Source: Isoptericola jiangsuensis (GTDB lineage Bacteria; Actinomycetota; Actinomycetes; Actinomycetales; Cellulomonadaceae). From it: a stretch of 64,000 bases of DNA. The notes below the pieces were generated by a model. It worked only from the letters and a program-made list of their open reading frames with translations. It made no database searches and was not told where the DNA came from. A program made the position numbers and the translations under genes. Numbering within the stretch: position 1 is the first letter of the stretch; each line of letters starts with the position of its first letter. The stretch is taken from contig NZ_PDJJ01000001.1 in NCBI RefSeq assembly GCF_002563715.1, positions 1,364,001 through 1,428,000 on the forward strand, read 5' to 3'. Shown piece by piece: positions 9,184-18,059 of this stretch.

Positions 9184-9548
9184 CCAAGCTTCCCGCGTGG
9201 CCCGCCGTCGTCTGCGACGTGGTGTGCGTGCTCGTGTTCACCCTGGTCGGGACGGCCAGCCACGCCTCTGGCGGCTCCGCCGCGCACGTGGCTACCGTCG
9301 GCGCCCCGTTCCTCGTCGGTCTGGGCGTGGGGTGGCTCGCCACTCGTGCATGGCGCGCACCGGCGCAGGTCTGGCCGACGGGCGTCGCGGTCTGGTTCGC
9401 GACCGTGGTCCTCGGTCTGTTCCTCCGGCCCCTGCTCGGCGGCGGGTTCGCCTGGTCGTTCGCCCTGGTGACGGCGGTGTTCCTCGCGGCCACGATGCTC
9501 GGCTGGCGGCTGCTCGCCGCCCTCGCCGCCCGCCGCGCCCGGACCTGA
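9180..9548 (+). CDS. DUF3054 family membrane protein
   Basis: A 122-residue integral membrane protein with four predicted hydrophobic segments. The N-terminus DVVCVLVFTLVGTASHASGG and the later VGWLATRAW and WSFALVTAVFLAATMLGWR fit the DUF3054 family of actinobacteria and haloarchaea, whose function is not known. It starts at GTG 9180, overlapping the upstream gene by 4 nt, and is the last gene before a strong two-way inverted repeat. Confidence 0.82.
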   Translation: MTKLPAWPAVVCDVVCVLVFTLVGTASHASGGSAAHVATVGAPFLVGLGVGWLATRAWRAPAQVWPTGVAVWFATVVLGLFLRPLLGGGFAWSFALVTAVFLAATMLGWRLLAALAARRART

Positions 9549-9557
9549 CCGCCCCCG

Positions 9558-9636
9558 CCCGTCACGCTGCGGGGCGCGAGAGCGGCAGCCCTCCGACGAC
9601 GGAGAGCTGCCGTGCTCACGCCCGCAGCGTGACGGG
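9558..9636. terminator. Nested inverted repeats between convergent genes
   Basis: Outer arms of 16 nt match perfectly (9558-9573 with 9621-9636, CCCGTCACGCTGCGGG and its complement). Inside, CGGCAGC-C-CTCCG at 9583-9595 pairs with 9600-9612 around an ACGA tetraloop with one C/A mismatch. The element lies between DUF3054 and rdgB, which face each other, and probably ends transcription both ways. Confidence 0.65.
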
Positions 9637-9647
9637 GGAGCGGTGCG

Positions 9648-10307
9648 TCAGAGCACGGCGGCGACGGCCGGGGCGAGCGTGCGCAGCGCCTTGCCGCGGT
9701 GGCTGATCGCGTTCTTCTCGTCCGGCGTCAGCTCGGCCGACGTGCGGGTGCCGGGCGTCCCGTCCGCGGCGGGGGCCTGCTCGGCGGGCACGAGGATCGG
9801 GTCGTAGCCGAAGCCGTTCTCCCCGCGCGGCTCGCGCACCAGCACGCCCGGCATCTCACCGAGCGCGACCTCCTCGCGGCCGTCCGGCGTGACCAGCGCG
9901 ACGGCGGCGACGAACGCCGCGCCGCGGTGCTCGTCGCGGACGTCGCCGAGCTGGGCGAGCAGCAGGCCGAGGTTCGCGACGTCGTCGCCGTGGCGTCCGG
10001 CCCAGCGGGCCGAGAAGATCCCCGGTGCGCCGCCCAGCACGTCGACCGCGAGGCCGGAGTCGTCCGCCACGGCGGGCAGCCCGGTCGCGGTCGCCAGGGC
10101 GCGGGCCTTGATGAGCGCGTTCTCGGCGAACGTCACGCCGTCCTCGACGGGCTCGGGCGCGCCGACCTCCCCGGCCGTGACGACGGCCTCGTCGGGCAGC
10201 GTGTCCAGGCCCGGCTGGGACCGCAGCACCGCCAGCAGCTCGACCAGCTTCTTGCGGTTGTGGGACGCGAGGACCAGACGGGCGCCCGGCGGGACCGTAA
10301 CCGTCAC
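9648..10307 (-). CDS. rdgB: XTP/dITP pyrophosphatase (RdgB/HAM1)
   Basis: Removes non-canonical purine triphosphates (ITP, XTP, dITP) from the nucleotide pool. The 219-residue protein starts at GTG 10307, overlapping the rph stop by 4 nt. Family motifs: [14 protein letters not shown] at the N-terminus, the [20 protein letters not shown] active-site stretch, GFGYDPILV, and the C-terminal SHRGKAL. The rph-rdgB order is the standard actinobacterial arrangement. Confidence 0.95.
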   Translation of the reverse strand: MTVTVPPGARLVLASHNRKKLVELLAVLRSQPGLDTLPDEAVVTAGEVGAPEPVEDGVTFAENALIKARALATATGLPAVADDSGLAVDVLGGAPGIFSARWAGRHGDDVANLGLLLAQLGDVRDEHRGAAFVAAVALVTPDGREEVALGEMPGVLVREPRGENGFGYDPILVPAEQAPAADGTPGTRTSAELTPDEKNAISHRGKALRTLAPAVAAVL

Positions 10308-11041
10308 AGCGCGCGCTCCAGCGCCTCGCGCTGGATGCGGGTCAGCTCGGCCGTCCCGGCGGTGGCGAGGTCGAGCAGCGCGTCGAGCTCGGCGCGGTCG
10401 AACGGCGCGTGCTCGGCCGTGCCCTGCACCTCGACGAACGTCCCCGAGCCGGTGGTGACGACGTTCATGTCGGTGTCGGCGCGGACGTCCTCCACGTACG
10501 GCAGGTCCAGCATCGGCACGCCGTCGATGATGCCCACGCTCACCGCCGCGACGGAGTCCACCAGGACCTTCTTGCCGCCCTTGACGTGCCCGTGGCGCGT
10601 GCCCCACGCGACCGCGTCCGCGAGCGCCACGTACGCGCCCGTGATCGCGGCGGTGCGGGTGCCGCCGTCGGCCTGCAGGACGTCGCAGTCCAGCACGATC
10701 GTGTTCTCCCCGAGCGCGGAGACGTCCACGACGGCGCGCAGGGCGCGGCCGATGAGGCGGGAGATCTCGTGGGTGCGGCCCCCGATCTTGCCCTTGACGG
10801 ACTCGCGCTGGCTGCGCTCGTTGGTGGCGCGGGGGAGCATCGCGTACTCGGCGGTCACCCAGCCCTCGCCGGAGCCCTTCTTCCAGCGCGGCACGCCCTC
10901 GGTGAACGACGCGGTGCACAGCACGCGGGTGTCGCCGAACTCGACCAGGACGGAACCCTCGGCGTTGCGCGTCCAGCTGCGGGTGATGGTCACGGGGCGG
11001 AGCTGGTCGGGCGTGCGGCCGTCGGCGCGAGTCGTCGTCAT
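10304..11041 (-). CDS. rph: Ribonuclease PH
   Basis: Phosphorolytic 3'-5' exoribonuclease that trims tRNA 3' ends. The product has 245 residues from ATG 11041 and shows [29 protein letters not shown], the [12 protein letters not shown] motif and [20 protein letters not shown] with the phosphate-site region. An ATG at 11050 is also in frame, but it overlaps a TAGGGT box that sits 7 nt before 11041, so 11041 is preferred. It is coupled to rdgB. Confidence 0.95.
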   Translation of the reverse strand: MTTTRADGRTPDQLRPVTITRSWTRNAEGSVLVEFGDTRVLCTASFTEGVPRWKKGSGEGWVTAEYAMLPRATNERSQRESVKGKIGGRTHEISRLIGRALRAVVDVSALGENTIVLDCDVLQADGGTRTAAITGAYVALADAVAWGTRHGHVKGGKKVLVDSVAAVSVGIIDGVPMLDLPYVEDVRADTDMNVVTTGSGTFVEVQGTAEHAPFDRAELDALLDLATAGTAELTRIQREALERAL

Positions 11042-11048
11042 GCCGCTC

Positions 11049-11054
11049 ACCCTA
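11049..11054 (-). promoter_or_regulatory. -10 box TAGGGT, leaderless start for rph
   Basis: On the minus strand TAGGGT ends 7 nt before ATG 11041. Confidence 0.6.
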
Positions 11055-11073
11055 ACCGGGCACGCGGCCCGGG

Positions 11074-11910
11074 TCAGATGCCGAAGCGGCGCCGCAGCTC
11101 GCGCGCGTGCCGGCGCGCCACCTCGACGCGGGAGCGCTGCCGGTCGTCCATGACGACCACGAGGGAGCCCTGGAAGTCCGGCACGAGCTCGCGCACGTGG
11201 TCCAGGTTGACGAGGTAGGACCGGTGCGCCCGGAAGAAGTGCCCGTGCAGGCGCCGCTCCAGCTCGTTGAGCGACATCGTCACGAGCAGCCGCTCGTCGG
11301 CGAGCTTGAGGTAGGAGTACCCGCGGGCGGCGGTCGCGTACACGATGGAGTCGCCGTCGACGAGCACGGTGCGGCCGTCGCGCTGCACCGGGATGCGGAC
11401 CAGCGGCGCCACCGGCGACCCGGCGGACCGGTCGTCCGCCGGGGTCCTCGAACCGGCGGAGGCCGGCACCCGCGGGCCGTCCGGCGCCGCCGGCGGCGGG
11501 TCCGCGGGGTGCGCCGTCGGGGAGTCCGCACCGTCCGGGCCGTCCCCGAGCGCCCGGTCGAGCGCGCGGCGCAGCCGGTCCACGTCGAACGGCTTGAGCA
11601 GGTAGTCCGCGGCCGCCAGGTCGAACGCGTCGACCGCGTGGTCCGGGTACGCGGTGGTGAAGATGACCTTGGGCGGGTGGGGTCGGTCCCGCAGCGCGGC
11701 GGCGACCTCCAGGCCCGACCCGCCGGGCATCCGCACGTCCAGCAGCACCAGGTCGTAGTCCAGCGAGCCGAGCAGCAGAAGTGCCTCCTCGCCGTTCGTC
11801 GCCTCGCCCACCACCTGGACCTGCCCGACCTCCTCGAGCAGGTAGCGCAGCTCCGCGCGGGCGGGGGCCTCGTCGTCGACGATCAGGGCCTTCGGTCGCA
11901 TCGGGGTCAC
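11074..11910 (-). CDS. LytTR-family response regulator
   Basis: A 278-residue two-domain regulator. The receiver domain (about 8-125) has the acidic pair in IVDDE, phospho-acceptor Asp58 in [10 protein letters not shown] and Lys106 in DYLLKPFD. After a Pro/Ala-rich linker of about 50 residues comes a LytTR DNA-binding domain (about 170-278) with [19 protein letters not shown] 11910 overlaps the kinase stop by 4 nt; ATG 11901 is the alternative. It forms a two-component system with the adjacent LytS-like kinase, and the operator array at 15821-15967 is its probable target. Confidence 0.92.
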   Translation of the reverse strand: MTPMRPKALIVDDEAPARAELRYLLEEVGQVQVVGEATNGEEALLLLGSLDYDLVLLDVRMPGGSGLEVAAALRDRPHPPKVIFTTAYPDHAVDAFDLAAADYLLKPFDVDRLRRALDRALGDGPDGADSPTAHPADPPPAAPDGPRVPASAGSRTPADDRSAGSPVAPLVRIPVQRDGRTVLVDGDSIVYATAARGYSYLKLADERLLVTMSLNELERRLHGHFFRAHRSYLVNLDHVRELVPDFQGSLVVVMDDRQRSRVEVARRHARELRRRFGI

Positions 11911-13232
11911 CTTAGCGGGATCCGCAGGTCCACGGTCGTGCCGCCGCCGGGGGTGGAGGCGACGTCGAACGTGTACCGGTCGCCGAACAGCGCGTCGAGC
12001 CGCTGCGAGATGTTCCCGAGGCCCACGCCGGAGTGCTGGGCGCCCGGACCCGGCGCGGGGGAGCGGGTGCCCGCGAGCAGGCGGTCGAGCACGTCGGGCG
12101 CCATGCCCACCCCGTCGTCCGACACCCGGATCGACGTCGTCCGGGTCAGCGGGTCGACGCGCGCCCGCAGGTGCACGGTGCCGCCCGTCACCGAGTCCGC
12201 GACGCCGTGCTTGACCGCGTTCTCCACCAGCGGCTGGATCACGAGCACCGGCACCCGCGTGGTCAGCACCTGCGGGTCGATGTCGTAGCGCACCTTGAGG
12301 CGGTCCCCGAACCGCGCCTGCTCCAGCGACACGTAGGTCCGCACGAAGAAGTACTCCTGGCTGAACTCCGCGAAGTGGCCGTCCTGGCGCACCGCGTACC
12401 GGAAGAAGTCGGAAAGGCGCAGCAGGAGCTGGCGGGCCTCGTCGGGGTCCGTGCGGGACTTCGACGCGATCGTGTTGAGGATGTTGAACAGGAAGTGCGG
12501 GTTGATCTGCGCCCGCAGCGCGTCCAGTCTCGCGTCGGCCGCGAGGTGGCGCTCACGGTCCATCTCGGCGAGCTCCAGGTGCAGGGACAGCATGGACGCC
12601 ATGTCGTCGACGAGGACGCGCGGCGGGGGCTCGTCGTGGGTGCGGTACACCTTGAGCGTCCCCACGACGCGTTCGCCCACGGCCAGCGGTGCGACGACGG
12701 CCGTGCGCAGCGGGCAGTCCGGCTCGGGGCAGCCGATGCCGTCGCGGGCGTGCACCACGACGGTGCGGCCCTTGCCGAGCGCCACCCGGGCGACGCGGGT
12801 CTGCAGCGCCCCGCCGACGGGGTGGTGGTCGGCCCCGGGGCCGACGAACGCGAGCACCTGCTCGGTGTCGGTGATGGCGACGGCGTCCCCGCCGAGCAGG
12901 GGCTTGAGGAGCTGGGCGGTGCGGCGCGCCGCGTCCGGGGTGAGGCCGTTCCGCAGCGGCACGGACCTTCCGGCCGCGGCGATCGTCAGGCCGTCGCGCA
13001 TGCCGCGGGGGTCGCTGCGCCGGCGCGGGACGCGGGCGGTCCGCCCGGCGGGGGCCCGGGGGCCGCGCAGCGCCGACGGGTAGCCGAGCACGACGACGGT
13101 GCTCACCACCAGGCCCGCCGCGAGGGTCGCGGCGACGTCCAGCGGCGGCGCGACCAGCACCTGGGTGACGAGGTACACCAGGAGCCAGGCCGCGGCCAGG
13201 ACGGCCGCCAGCAGCCCGCTACCGCCGCGCAC
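11907..13232 (-). CDS. LytS/BtsS-type sensor histidine kinase
   Basis: A 441-residue membrane kinase. Two hydrophobic segments (about 6-28 and 33-55) are followed by a GAF-like sensor domain (about 100-215) with Cys168 and Cys173 in CPEPDCPL, a cysteine pair seen in LytS relatives. The phospho-acceptor His246 lies in [14 protein letters not shown], followed by a HATPase domain with NAVKHG and [11 protein letters not shown]. Most LytS proteins carry five or six membrane segments; this one has only two. GTG 13232 lies inside the end of the symporter gene behind an AAGGAGG site. It is cotranscribed with the regulator and the symporter. Confidence 0.9.
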   Translation of the reverse strand: MRGGSGLLAAVLAAAWLLVYLVTQVLVAPPLDVAATLAAGLVVSTVVVLGYPSALRGPRAPAGRTARVPRRRSDPRGMRDGLTIAAAGRSVPLRNGLTPDAARRTAQLLKPLLGGDAVAITDTEQVLAFVGPGADHHPVGGALQTRVARVALGKGRTVVVHARDGIGCPEPDCPLRTAVVAPLAVGERVVGTLKVYRTHDEPPPRVLVDDMASMLSLHLELAEMDRERHLAADARLDALRAQINPHFLFNILNTIASKSRTDPDEARQLLLRLSDFFRYAVRQDGHFAEFSQEYFFVRTYVSLEQARFGDRLKVRYDIDPQVLTTRVPVLVIQPLVENAVKHGVADSVTGGTVHLRARVDPLTRTTSIRVSDDGVGMAPDVLDRLLAGTRSPAPGPGAQHSGVGLGNISQRLDALFGDRYTFDVASTPGGGTTVDLRIPLR

Positions 13233-14910
13233 GGCGCACCTCCTTGCGCCGTCGCCCCTCGGCGACGACGAGCCGGGCCAGGCGCTCGGCCCGGCGGTCC
13301 GCCGCCGTGCCGTGCATGATCAGCCACGACCGCTCCACGTCGGGCGGCGGCGTGGTCCGCAGCGACACGAGCACCGTCACCGTCGCGGCGAGCGGGGCGG
13401 CGACCAGCGTGGGGGTCACCAGGACGTCGTGCAGCAGGCCGCCGCTGGACACCGCCCCGGCGGTGAACATGCCGACGGCCGCGACCGTGCCGGTCGCCAT
13501 GCCCCACACGGCGCCCGCCGCCGTGGTGCGCTGCCACCAGATGGACAGGATGAACACGGGCGTCAGCGCGGACCCCGCCACGGCGAACGCCCACGTCACC
13601 ATCGTCGCGACGATCGACGGCGTGGCCCCCGCCATCGTGTCGGGCCGCATCACCAGCCCGAGCCCCGCGGCCGCGCACGCGGTGACGAGGGTGGTGACCC
13701 GGCCCGCGAGCACCGCCTGGCGCTGCGTGGCCCGCGGGTTGACGTGGCGCTCGTAGACGTCGTGCCCCCACGACGTCGCGGCGGCGAGCAGCAGGCCCGC
13801 CACCGTGGACATGACCGCCACCAGCGCGCCCGCGGCGACGACGCCCAGCCCGGCGTCGCCGCCGAAGATCCGACCGAGGACGGGCAGCGCGTGCTCCGGG
13901 ACGAGCAGCACGCCGTCCACCGTGAGGTCGGCGAGCCACGGGTTGTCCGCGACCGCGCCCGGGATCAGGTCGCGCGCCGCGGTCCCGACCATGACGGCGA
14001 GGGAGTAGAACAGCCCCGCCAGGCACAGCACCCACACCGTGGTGGTGCGCGCCGCGGCCCCCGTCGGGGCCGTGAAGTACCGGTTCATGACGTGCGGCAG
14101 GCCAGCGGTGCCCATCGCGAGCGTGACGATGAGCGCGAGCTGGCCCAGGCCGCCGTAGGTCGCCCCCGGCTCGCCGAACACCGCCGGGCGGTCGGGGTGG
14201 AGCGCACTCCGCTCCGGCGCCAGGGAGCCGTCCGCCGCCGGGGTCTCCAGCGGCACCGTCGAGATGTGGTCCACCGCGTCGCCGTAGTGGAAGCCGGCCC
14301 CCACCACCGTCGCGGCCAGCCACACCAGCGCGCCGAGCAGCAGCAGGAACTGCACCGCCTGCGTCCACGTGGTGCCGCGCATCCCCCCGAACGCGACGAG
14401 CGTCGCCACCACCGCGGTGGACGCGACCACGCCGGTCGCGTACGCCGACATGCCGAGCACGCCGTCACCGACCAGCAGCTCCCACGTGATGCCCGACCCG
14501 ACGGTCTGCGGCAGCAGGTAGGTGAGGATGACGAGCTGCACGACGCCCACGGCGACCAGGCGGACCCGCTCCGAGCCGAGGCGCCGGCCCAGGAAGTCCG
14601 GGATGGAGAACTCCCCGAAGCGGCGCAGGGGAGCGGCGACGAACAGCAGCACCGGGACGAACCCCGCCGCGAACCCCACCGCGTACCAGGCGCCGTCCAG
14701 CCCCGTCGCGTACACCGCCGCGGCCACCCCGAGGAACGACGCCGCCGAGAAGTAGTCGCCGCAGATCGCCCAGCCGTTCGTCACCACCCCCACCCGGCGG
14801 CCCGCCAGGTAGAAGTCGACCGTTGAGGCGCCGCGCGGACGCATCACCACCGCCACCGTGACGACGGCCGCCAGCGCGACGACGAGGCTCGCCGCCCCCG
14901 CGCCGGTCAC
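13219..14910 (-). CDS. Sodium:solute symporter (ActP-like, monocarboxylate type)
   Basis: A 563-residue integral membrane transporter with about 13 hydrophobic segments. Family marks include DFYLAGRRVGVVTNGWAICGD near the N-terminus, SAASFLGVAA, and FGGMRGTTWTQAVQFLLLL. It starts at GTG 14910, coupled to the DUF485 gene, and its end overlaps the kinase start by 14 nt. The DUF485-symporter pair resembles acetate/pyruvate carriers of the ActP/MctC kind. Cotranscription with a LytS/LytTR system points to import of a small carboxylate, probably pyruvate or acetate (inference). Confidence 0.88.
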   Translation of the reverse strand: MTGAGAASLVVALAAVVTVAVVMRPRGASTVDFYLAGRRVGVVTNGWAICGDYFSAASFLGVAAAVYATGLDGAWYAVGFAAGFVPVLLFVAAPLRRFGEFSIPDFLGRRLGSERVRLVAVGVVQLVILTYLLPQTVGSGITWELLVGDGVLGMSAYATGVVASTAVVATLVAFGGMRGTTWTQAVQFLLLLGALVWLAATVVGAGFHYGDAVDHISTVPLETPAADGSLAPERSALHPDRPAVFGEPGATYGGLGQLALIVTLAMGTAGLPHVMNRYFTAPTGAAARTTTVWVLCLAGLFYSLAVMVGTAARDLIPGAVADNPWLADLTVDGVLLVPEHALPVLGRIFGGDAGLGVVAAGALVAVMSTVAGLLLAAATSWGHDVYERHVNPRATQRQAVLAGRVTTLVTACAAAGLGLVMRPDTMAGATPSIVATMVTWAFAVAGSALTPVFILSIWWQRTTAAGAVWGMATGTVAAVGMFTAGAVSSGGLLHDVLVTPTLVAAPLAATVTVLVSLRTTPPPDVERSWLIMHGTAADRRAERLARLVVAEGRRRKEVRRARR

Positions 14911-15239
14911 GGGACGCGCCCGTCGTCGAGGAAGAGGTCGTCGTCCGCCGTCGGGGTGTCACCCAGCATGCGGTGCTCCACCGCCGACGACAGCCGTGCC
15001 GCCGCCAGGCCCAGCACGGCGAAGAACACGTAGAGCCCGAACGCCGCGACGAGGAACCCGGGGCTCATGCCGCCCACGAGGCGTGCGCTCGACCACCAGT
15101 CCAGCGTGAGGGACAGCACCGGGAACGCGGCCACGCCGAGGACGAACACGACGAAGTAGCCGACCGCCACGCGCCGCAGGGTGCGGAACGTGGCGTCCAC
15201 CTCCGCCACGGTGTCCCGGGGCGTGACGTCGTCGTCCAT
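14907..15239 (-). CDS. DUF485-type small membrane partner of the symporter
   Basis: A 110-residue protein with two hydrophobic segments (FVVFVLGVAAFPVLSL and FLVAAFGLYVFFAVLGLAAA) flanking a short loop, like DUF485 proteins encoded just before acetate/pyruvate symporters. ATG 15239 has a TAGGGT box 8 nt upstream. It is the first gene of the operon 15239-11074 (DUF485, symporter, kinase, regulator). Confidence 0.7.
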   Translation of the reverse strand: MDDDVTPRDTVAEVDATFRTLRRVAVGYFVVFVLGVAAFPVLSLTLDWWSSARLVGGMSPGFLVAAFGLYVFFAVLGLAAARLSSAVEHRMLGDTPTADDDLFLDDGRVP

Positions 15240-15247
15240 GTCCCCGA

Positions 15248-15253
15248 ACCCTA
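15248..15253 (-). promoter_or_regulatory. -10 box TAGGGT before the DUF485 gene
   Basis: On the minus strand TAGGGT ends 8 nt before ATG 15239, giving a leaderless or nearly leaderless mRNA for the four-gene operon. Confidence 0.5.
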
Positions 15254-15303
15254 CGGACACGGCGTCGTCGGGGAAAGCCCCCCCGGGGGGTCGTGACGGG
15301 TTC

Positions 15304-15774
15304 TCACCCACCGGGGGTCGGGACGACGGCCGGCGTGCGCAGCAGCCGCACGCCCGTGGCCAGCAGCACCACGGCACCGCCGCCGGTCATCACCAGCCCG
15401 ATGCCCGGCATGGCCTGACCCCAGGAGTCCGTCGACGACATCACCTCGACCAGGCGCACCAGCTGCCACCCCACGACGAAACCCGCCGACCCGCCCGCCA
15501 GCAGCGCGTGCGAGATCGCGAACCAGCGGCGGGGGAACAGGGCGCCGGCAAGGGCGAGGAAGCCCGCGCACAGGGTCCACAGCCCGGGCCCGCCCGTGCC
15601 GCTGAGGCTCCCCACCGGGGTCACGACCCACGGCAGCAGGCTGCCGACCACCACGAGCAGCGCGCCCGTCAGCATCCCGACGCTGCCGGGATGCAGGATC
15701 CGCTTGCGGGGCGCGGCGGTGCGGCCGCCCGCGCGGAGCAGGTTGCCGAGGGCTGAGCTCGTCGTCGAGGCCAT
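15304..15774 (-). CDS. Membrane protein of unknown function
   Basis: A 156-residue protein with four hydrophobic segments (for example TGALLVVVGSLLPWVV and IGLVMTGGGAVVLLATGVRL) after a basic N-terminus. I do not recognise the family. ATG 15774 is chosen because a TACAGT box lies 6 nt upstream. The promoter faces the LytTR-type operator array, so this gene may belong to the same regulon as the symporters. Confidence 0.65.
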   Translation of the reverse strand: MASTTSSALGNLLRAGGRTAAPRKRILHPGSVGMLTGALLVVVGSLLPWVVTPVGSLSGTGGPGLWTLCAGFLALAGALFPRRWFAISHALLAGGSAGFVVGWQLVRLVEVMSSTDSWGQAMPGIGLVMTGGGAVVLLATGVRLLRTPAVVPTPGG

Positions 15775-15780
15775 GGACCG

Positions 15781-15786
15781 ACTGTA
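15781..15786 (-). promoter_or_regulatory. -10 box TACAGT, leaderless start for the membrane protein gene
   Basis: On the minus strand TACAGT ends 6 nt before ATG 15774. Confidence 0.5.
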
Positions 15787-15820
15787 GGTCCGCCGGCCTC
15801 CCGCACGGCCCCCGATCTGC

Positions 15821-15967
15821 CGAACGGTCCGTCCGGTCCCGCGAACGGTCGCGAGCCGCCCGCGAGCGGTCCGTGCCGCCCGCCCGACCGGTCGCACGGC
15901 CCCGCCGACCGCTCGCGGGAAGCAACCCGCCGTCGGGCGACCAGCCCTTGTGACCGGGGCGAACGGT
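15821..15967. promoter_or_regulatory. Array of 21-bp-spaced ACCGNTCG motifs, probable LytTR operator
   Basis: Reading the minus strand, ACCGTTCG, ACCGTTCG and ACCGCTCG lie at plus positions 15821-15828, 15842-15849 and 15863-15870, exactly 21 bp apart. On the plus strand ACCGGTCG (15887-15894) and ACCGCTCG (15908-15915) are again 21 bp apart, and one more minus-strand ACCGTTCG lies at 15960-15967. LytTR regulators such as E. coli BtsR bind 8-bp ACC(G/A)CT(C/T)A repeats with 13-bp linkers, the same period. The array lies between a membrane protein gene and the DUF4212/symporter operon. Confidence 0.6.
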
Positions 15968-16000
15968 GCGATTCGCTCACCGGGTACGGGTACGGACGTT

Positions 16001-16022
16001 CCCCGGACGACGACGTCCGGGG
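16001..16022 (+). promoter_or_regulatory. 5'UTR hairpin before the DUF4212/symporter operon
   Basis: CCCCGGACG pairs perfectly with CGTCCGGGG around an ACGA loop, about 10 nt before the AGGGAG ribosome site of the gene at 16045. It may affect translation or mRNA stability. Confidence 0.4.
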
Positions 16023-16044
16023 ACCGCGACGAAGGGAGCGTCCG

Positions 16045-16371
16045 ATGGCTGACATCCAGCCGCAGAGCGCGCCGGACCCCGGGGCACCGCCCGGGGGCAA
16101 CGGCTGGCGCGAGGAGTACTGGAAGAAGAACCTGCGCCTGATGGTCGTGCTGCTGTCCATCTGGTTCGTGGTGTCGTTCGTGTGCGGGATCCTGCTCATC
16201 GAGCAGCTCAACACGATCGTCGTCGCCGGCTTCCCGCTCGGCCTGTGGTTCGCCCAGCAGGGATCCATCTACACGTTCATCATCCTCATCCTCGTGTACA
16301 CGCTGCGCATGGACCGGCTCGACGACGAGTACGGCGTCGCCGAGCGTGACGACGAAGGGCGGCGACTGTGA
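16045..16371 (+). CDS. DUF4212 small subunit of a sodium:solute symporter
   Basis: A 108-residue membrane protein with two hydrophobic helices. WKKNLRLMVVLLSIWFVVSF and GFPLGLWFAQQGSIYTFIIL are the family signature of DUF4212, the small partner of VC_2705-type symporters. ATG 16045 has an AGGGAG site 8 nt upstream, so this mRNA has a normal leader. The stop overlaps the symporter GTG by 4 nt. Confidence 0.9.
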   Translation: MADIQPQSAPDPGAPPGGNGWREEYWKKNLRLMVVLLSIWFVVSFVCGILLIEQLNTIVVAGFPLGLWFAQQGSIYTFIILILVYTLRMDRLDDEYGVAERDDEGRRL

Positions 16372-18044
16372 GCCAGATCCAGGGGTGGACCCTCCTCTTC
16401 GTGGGTCTGTCGTTCGCCGTCTACCTCTACATCGCCTGGCGCAGCCGGGTGAAGGAGACCAAGGGCTTCTACGTCGCCGGGCAGGGCATCCCCGCCGTCG
16501 CGAACGGCGCCGCCGTCGCCGCCGACTGGATGTCCGCCGCCTCCTTCATCTCCATGGCGGGCCTCATCGCCTTCCTCGGCTCCGACGGGTCCGTCTACCT
16601 CATGGGCTGGACGGGCGGCTACGTCCTGCTCGCCCTGCTGCTCGCCCCCTACCTGCGCAAGTGGGGCAAGTTCACCGTGCCGGAGTTCGTGGGCGACCGG
16701 TACTCGGAGTACGTGCGGCTCATCGCCGCCGTGGCCGCCATCATCGTGTCGTTCACCTACGTGGTCGGCCAGATGCGCGGCGGCGGCATCGTGTTCAGCC
16801 GATTCCTCAACCTGTCCATCGAGGGCGGCGTCGCCGTCGCCGCGGTCGTCATCTTCCTGTACGCCGTGCTCGGCGGCATGAAGGGCATCACCTGGACCCA
16901 GGTCGCCCAGTACACCGTGATGATCGTCGCCTACCTCATCCCCGCGTGGACCATCGCGCAGAAGATGACCGGGTTCCCGGTGCCGCAGGTGACGTTCGGG
17001 CAGATCCTCGGCGAGCTCGACGCGCTGAGCGAGAAGTTCGGGCTGTCGGCCTACACCGAGGCGTTCGCCGCCCGGCCCCAGCTCGACGTGTTCCTCGTGA
17101 CGATGTCGCTCATGATCGGCACCGCCGGCCTGCCGCACGTCATCATCCGGTTCTACACGACCAAGTCGGTGCGCGGCGCCCGGTTCTCCGCGTTCTGGGC
17201 GCTGGTGTTCATCGGCCTGCTCTACACCACCGCCCCCGCGGTCGGCGCGTTCACCAAGCTCAACCTCATGTCGTCCGTCGACGGCGTCGCCGTCGCCTCG
17301 CTGCCCGCGTGGGTGGGCAACTGGGCGGCCACCGGGCTGGTCACCGTGTCCGACACGGCGTCCACCATCTCGACGCTGAGCAACGACCCCGAGTCCGGGG
17401 CCGACCTCATCGTCAACAACGACATCCTCGTGCTCGCCACGCCCGAGATCGCGGGCCTGCCCGCCCCCATCGTCGGCCTGGTGGCCGCCGGTGGTCTCGC
17501 CGCCGCGATGTCGACCGCCGCGGGCCTCCTGCTCGTCATCTCGTCCTCCGTCTCGCACGACCTGTACTTCCGGGTCGTCAAGAAGAAGGCGTCGGAGTCG
17601 CAGCGGCTCCTCGTCGGCCGCATCGCGATGGGCCTCGCCGTCGTCGTCGCCATCTACGGCGGCATCAACCCGCCGGCGTACGTGGCCCAGGTGGTCGCCT
17701 TCGCCTTCGGGCTGGCGGCGTCCACCTTCTTCCCGATCCTCGTGCTGGGGATCTTCTGGAAGCGGGCGAACGCCGTCGGCGCGGCCTCCGGCATGATCGC
17801 CGGCCTGGTCTTCACGGCGTCTTACATGATCTGGACGCTCGACGTGTTCTTCACGCAGGCGCACGAGTTCGTCTGGGGCATCTCGCCGGAGGGCATCGGC
17901 GCCATCGGTGCGCTGGTCAACGTCCTCGTCACCGTCGTGGTGTCGAAGCTGACCTCACCACCGTCGGAGCACGTCCAGGAGATGGTCGAGGAGATCCGGT
18001 ACCCGGCCCGGCGCGTGACGGCGCCCGTCCCGGACGCCGAGTAG
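16368..18044 (+). CDS. Sodium:solute symporter, VC_2705 type (probable acetate/monocarboxylate carrier)
   Basis: A 558-residue transporter with about 13 membrane segments. Marks include KGFYVAGQGIPAVANGAAVA, SAASFISMAGLIAFLG, GGMKGITWTQVAQY and GTAGLPHVIIRFYT. It starts at GTG 16368 coupled to DUF4212. It is only about 43% the same in layout as the ActP-like carrier on the other side of the divergent region (motif order is shared, sequence differs widely; the percentage was not computed and should be read as a rough impression). It probably imports a carboxylate with sodium under LytTR control. Confidence 0.87.
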   Translation: MSQIQGWTLLFVGLSFAVYLYIAWRSRVKETKGFYVAGQGIPAVANGAAVAADWMSAASFISMAGLIAFLGSDGSVYLMGWTGGYVLLALLLAPYLRKWGKFTVPEFVGDRYSEYVRLIAAVAAIIVSFTYVVGQMRGGGIVFSRFLNLSIEGGVAVAAVVIFLYAVLGGMKGITWTQVAQYTVMIVAYLIPAWTIAQKMTGFPVPQVTFGQILGELDALSEKFGLSAYTEAFAARPQLDVFLVTMSLMIGTAGLPHVIIRFYTTKSVRGARFSAFWALVFIGLLYTTAPAVGAFTKLNLMSSVDGVAVASLPAWVGNWAATGLVTVSDTASTISTLSNDPESGADLIVNNDILVLATPEIAGLPAPIVGLVAAGGLAAAMSTAAGLLLVISSSVSHDLYFRVVKKKASESQRLLVGRIAMGLAVVVAIYGGINPPAYVAQVVAFAFGLAASTFFPILVLGIFWKRANAVGAASGMIAGLVFTASYMIWTLDVFFTQAHEFVWGISPEGIGAIGALVNVLVTVVVSKLTSPPSEHVQEMVEEIRYPARRVTAPVPDAE

Positions 18045-18059
18045 TCCCTGGTCACCTTC

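Noticed and set aside
15279-15290. CCCCCCGGGGGG palindrome as terminator
   Set aside because: Only a 12-bp run of C and G without a loop; it may stall polymerase, but nothing else supports a terminator.
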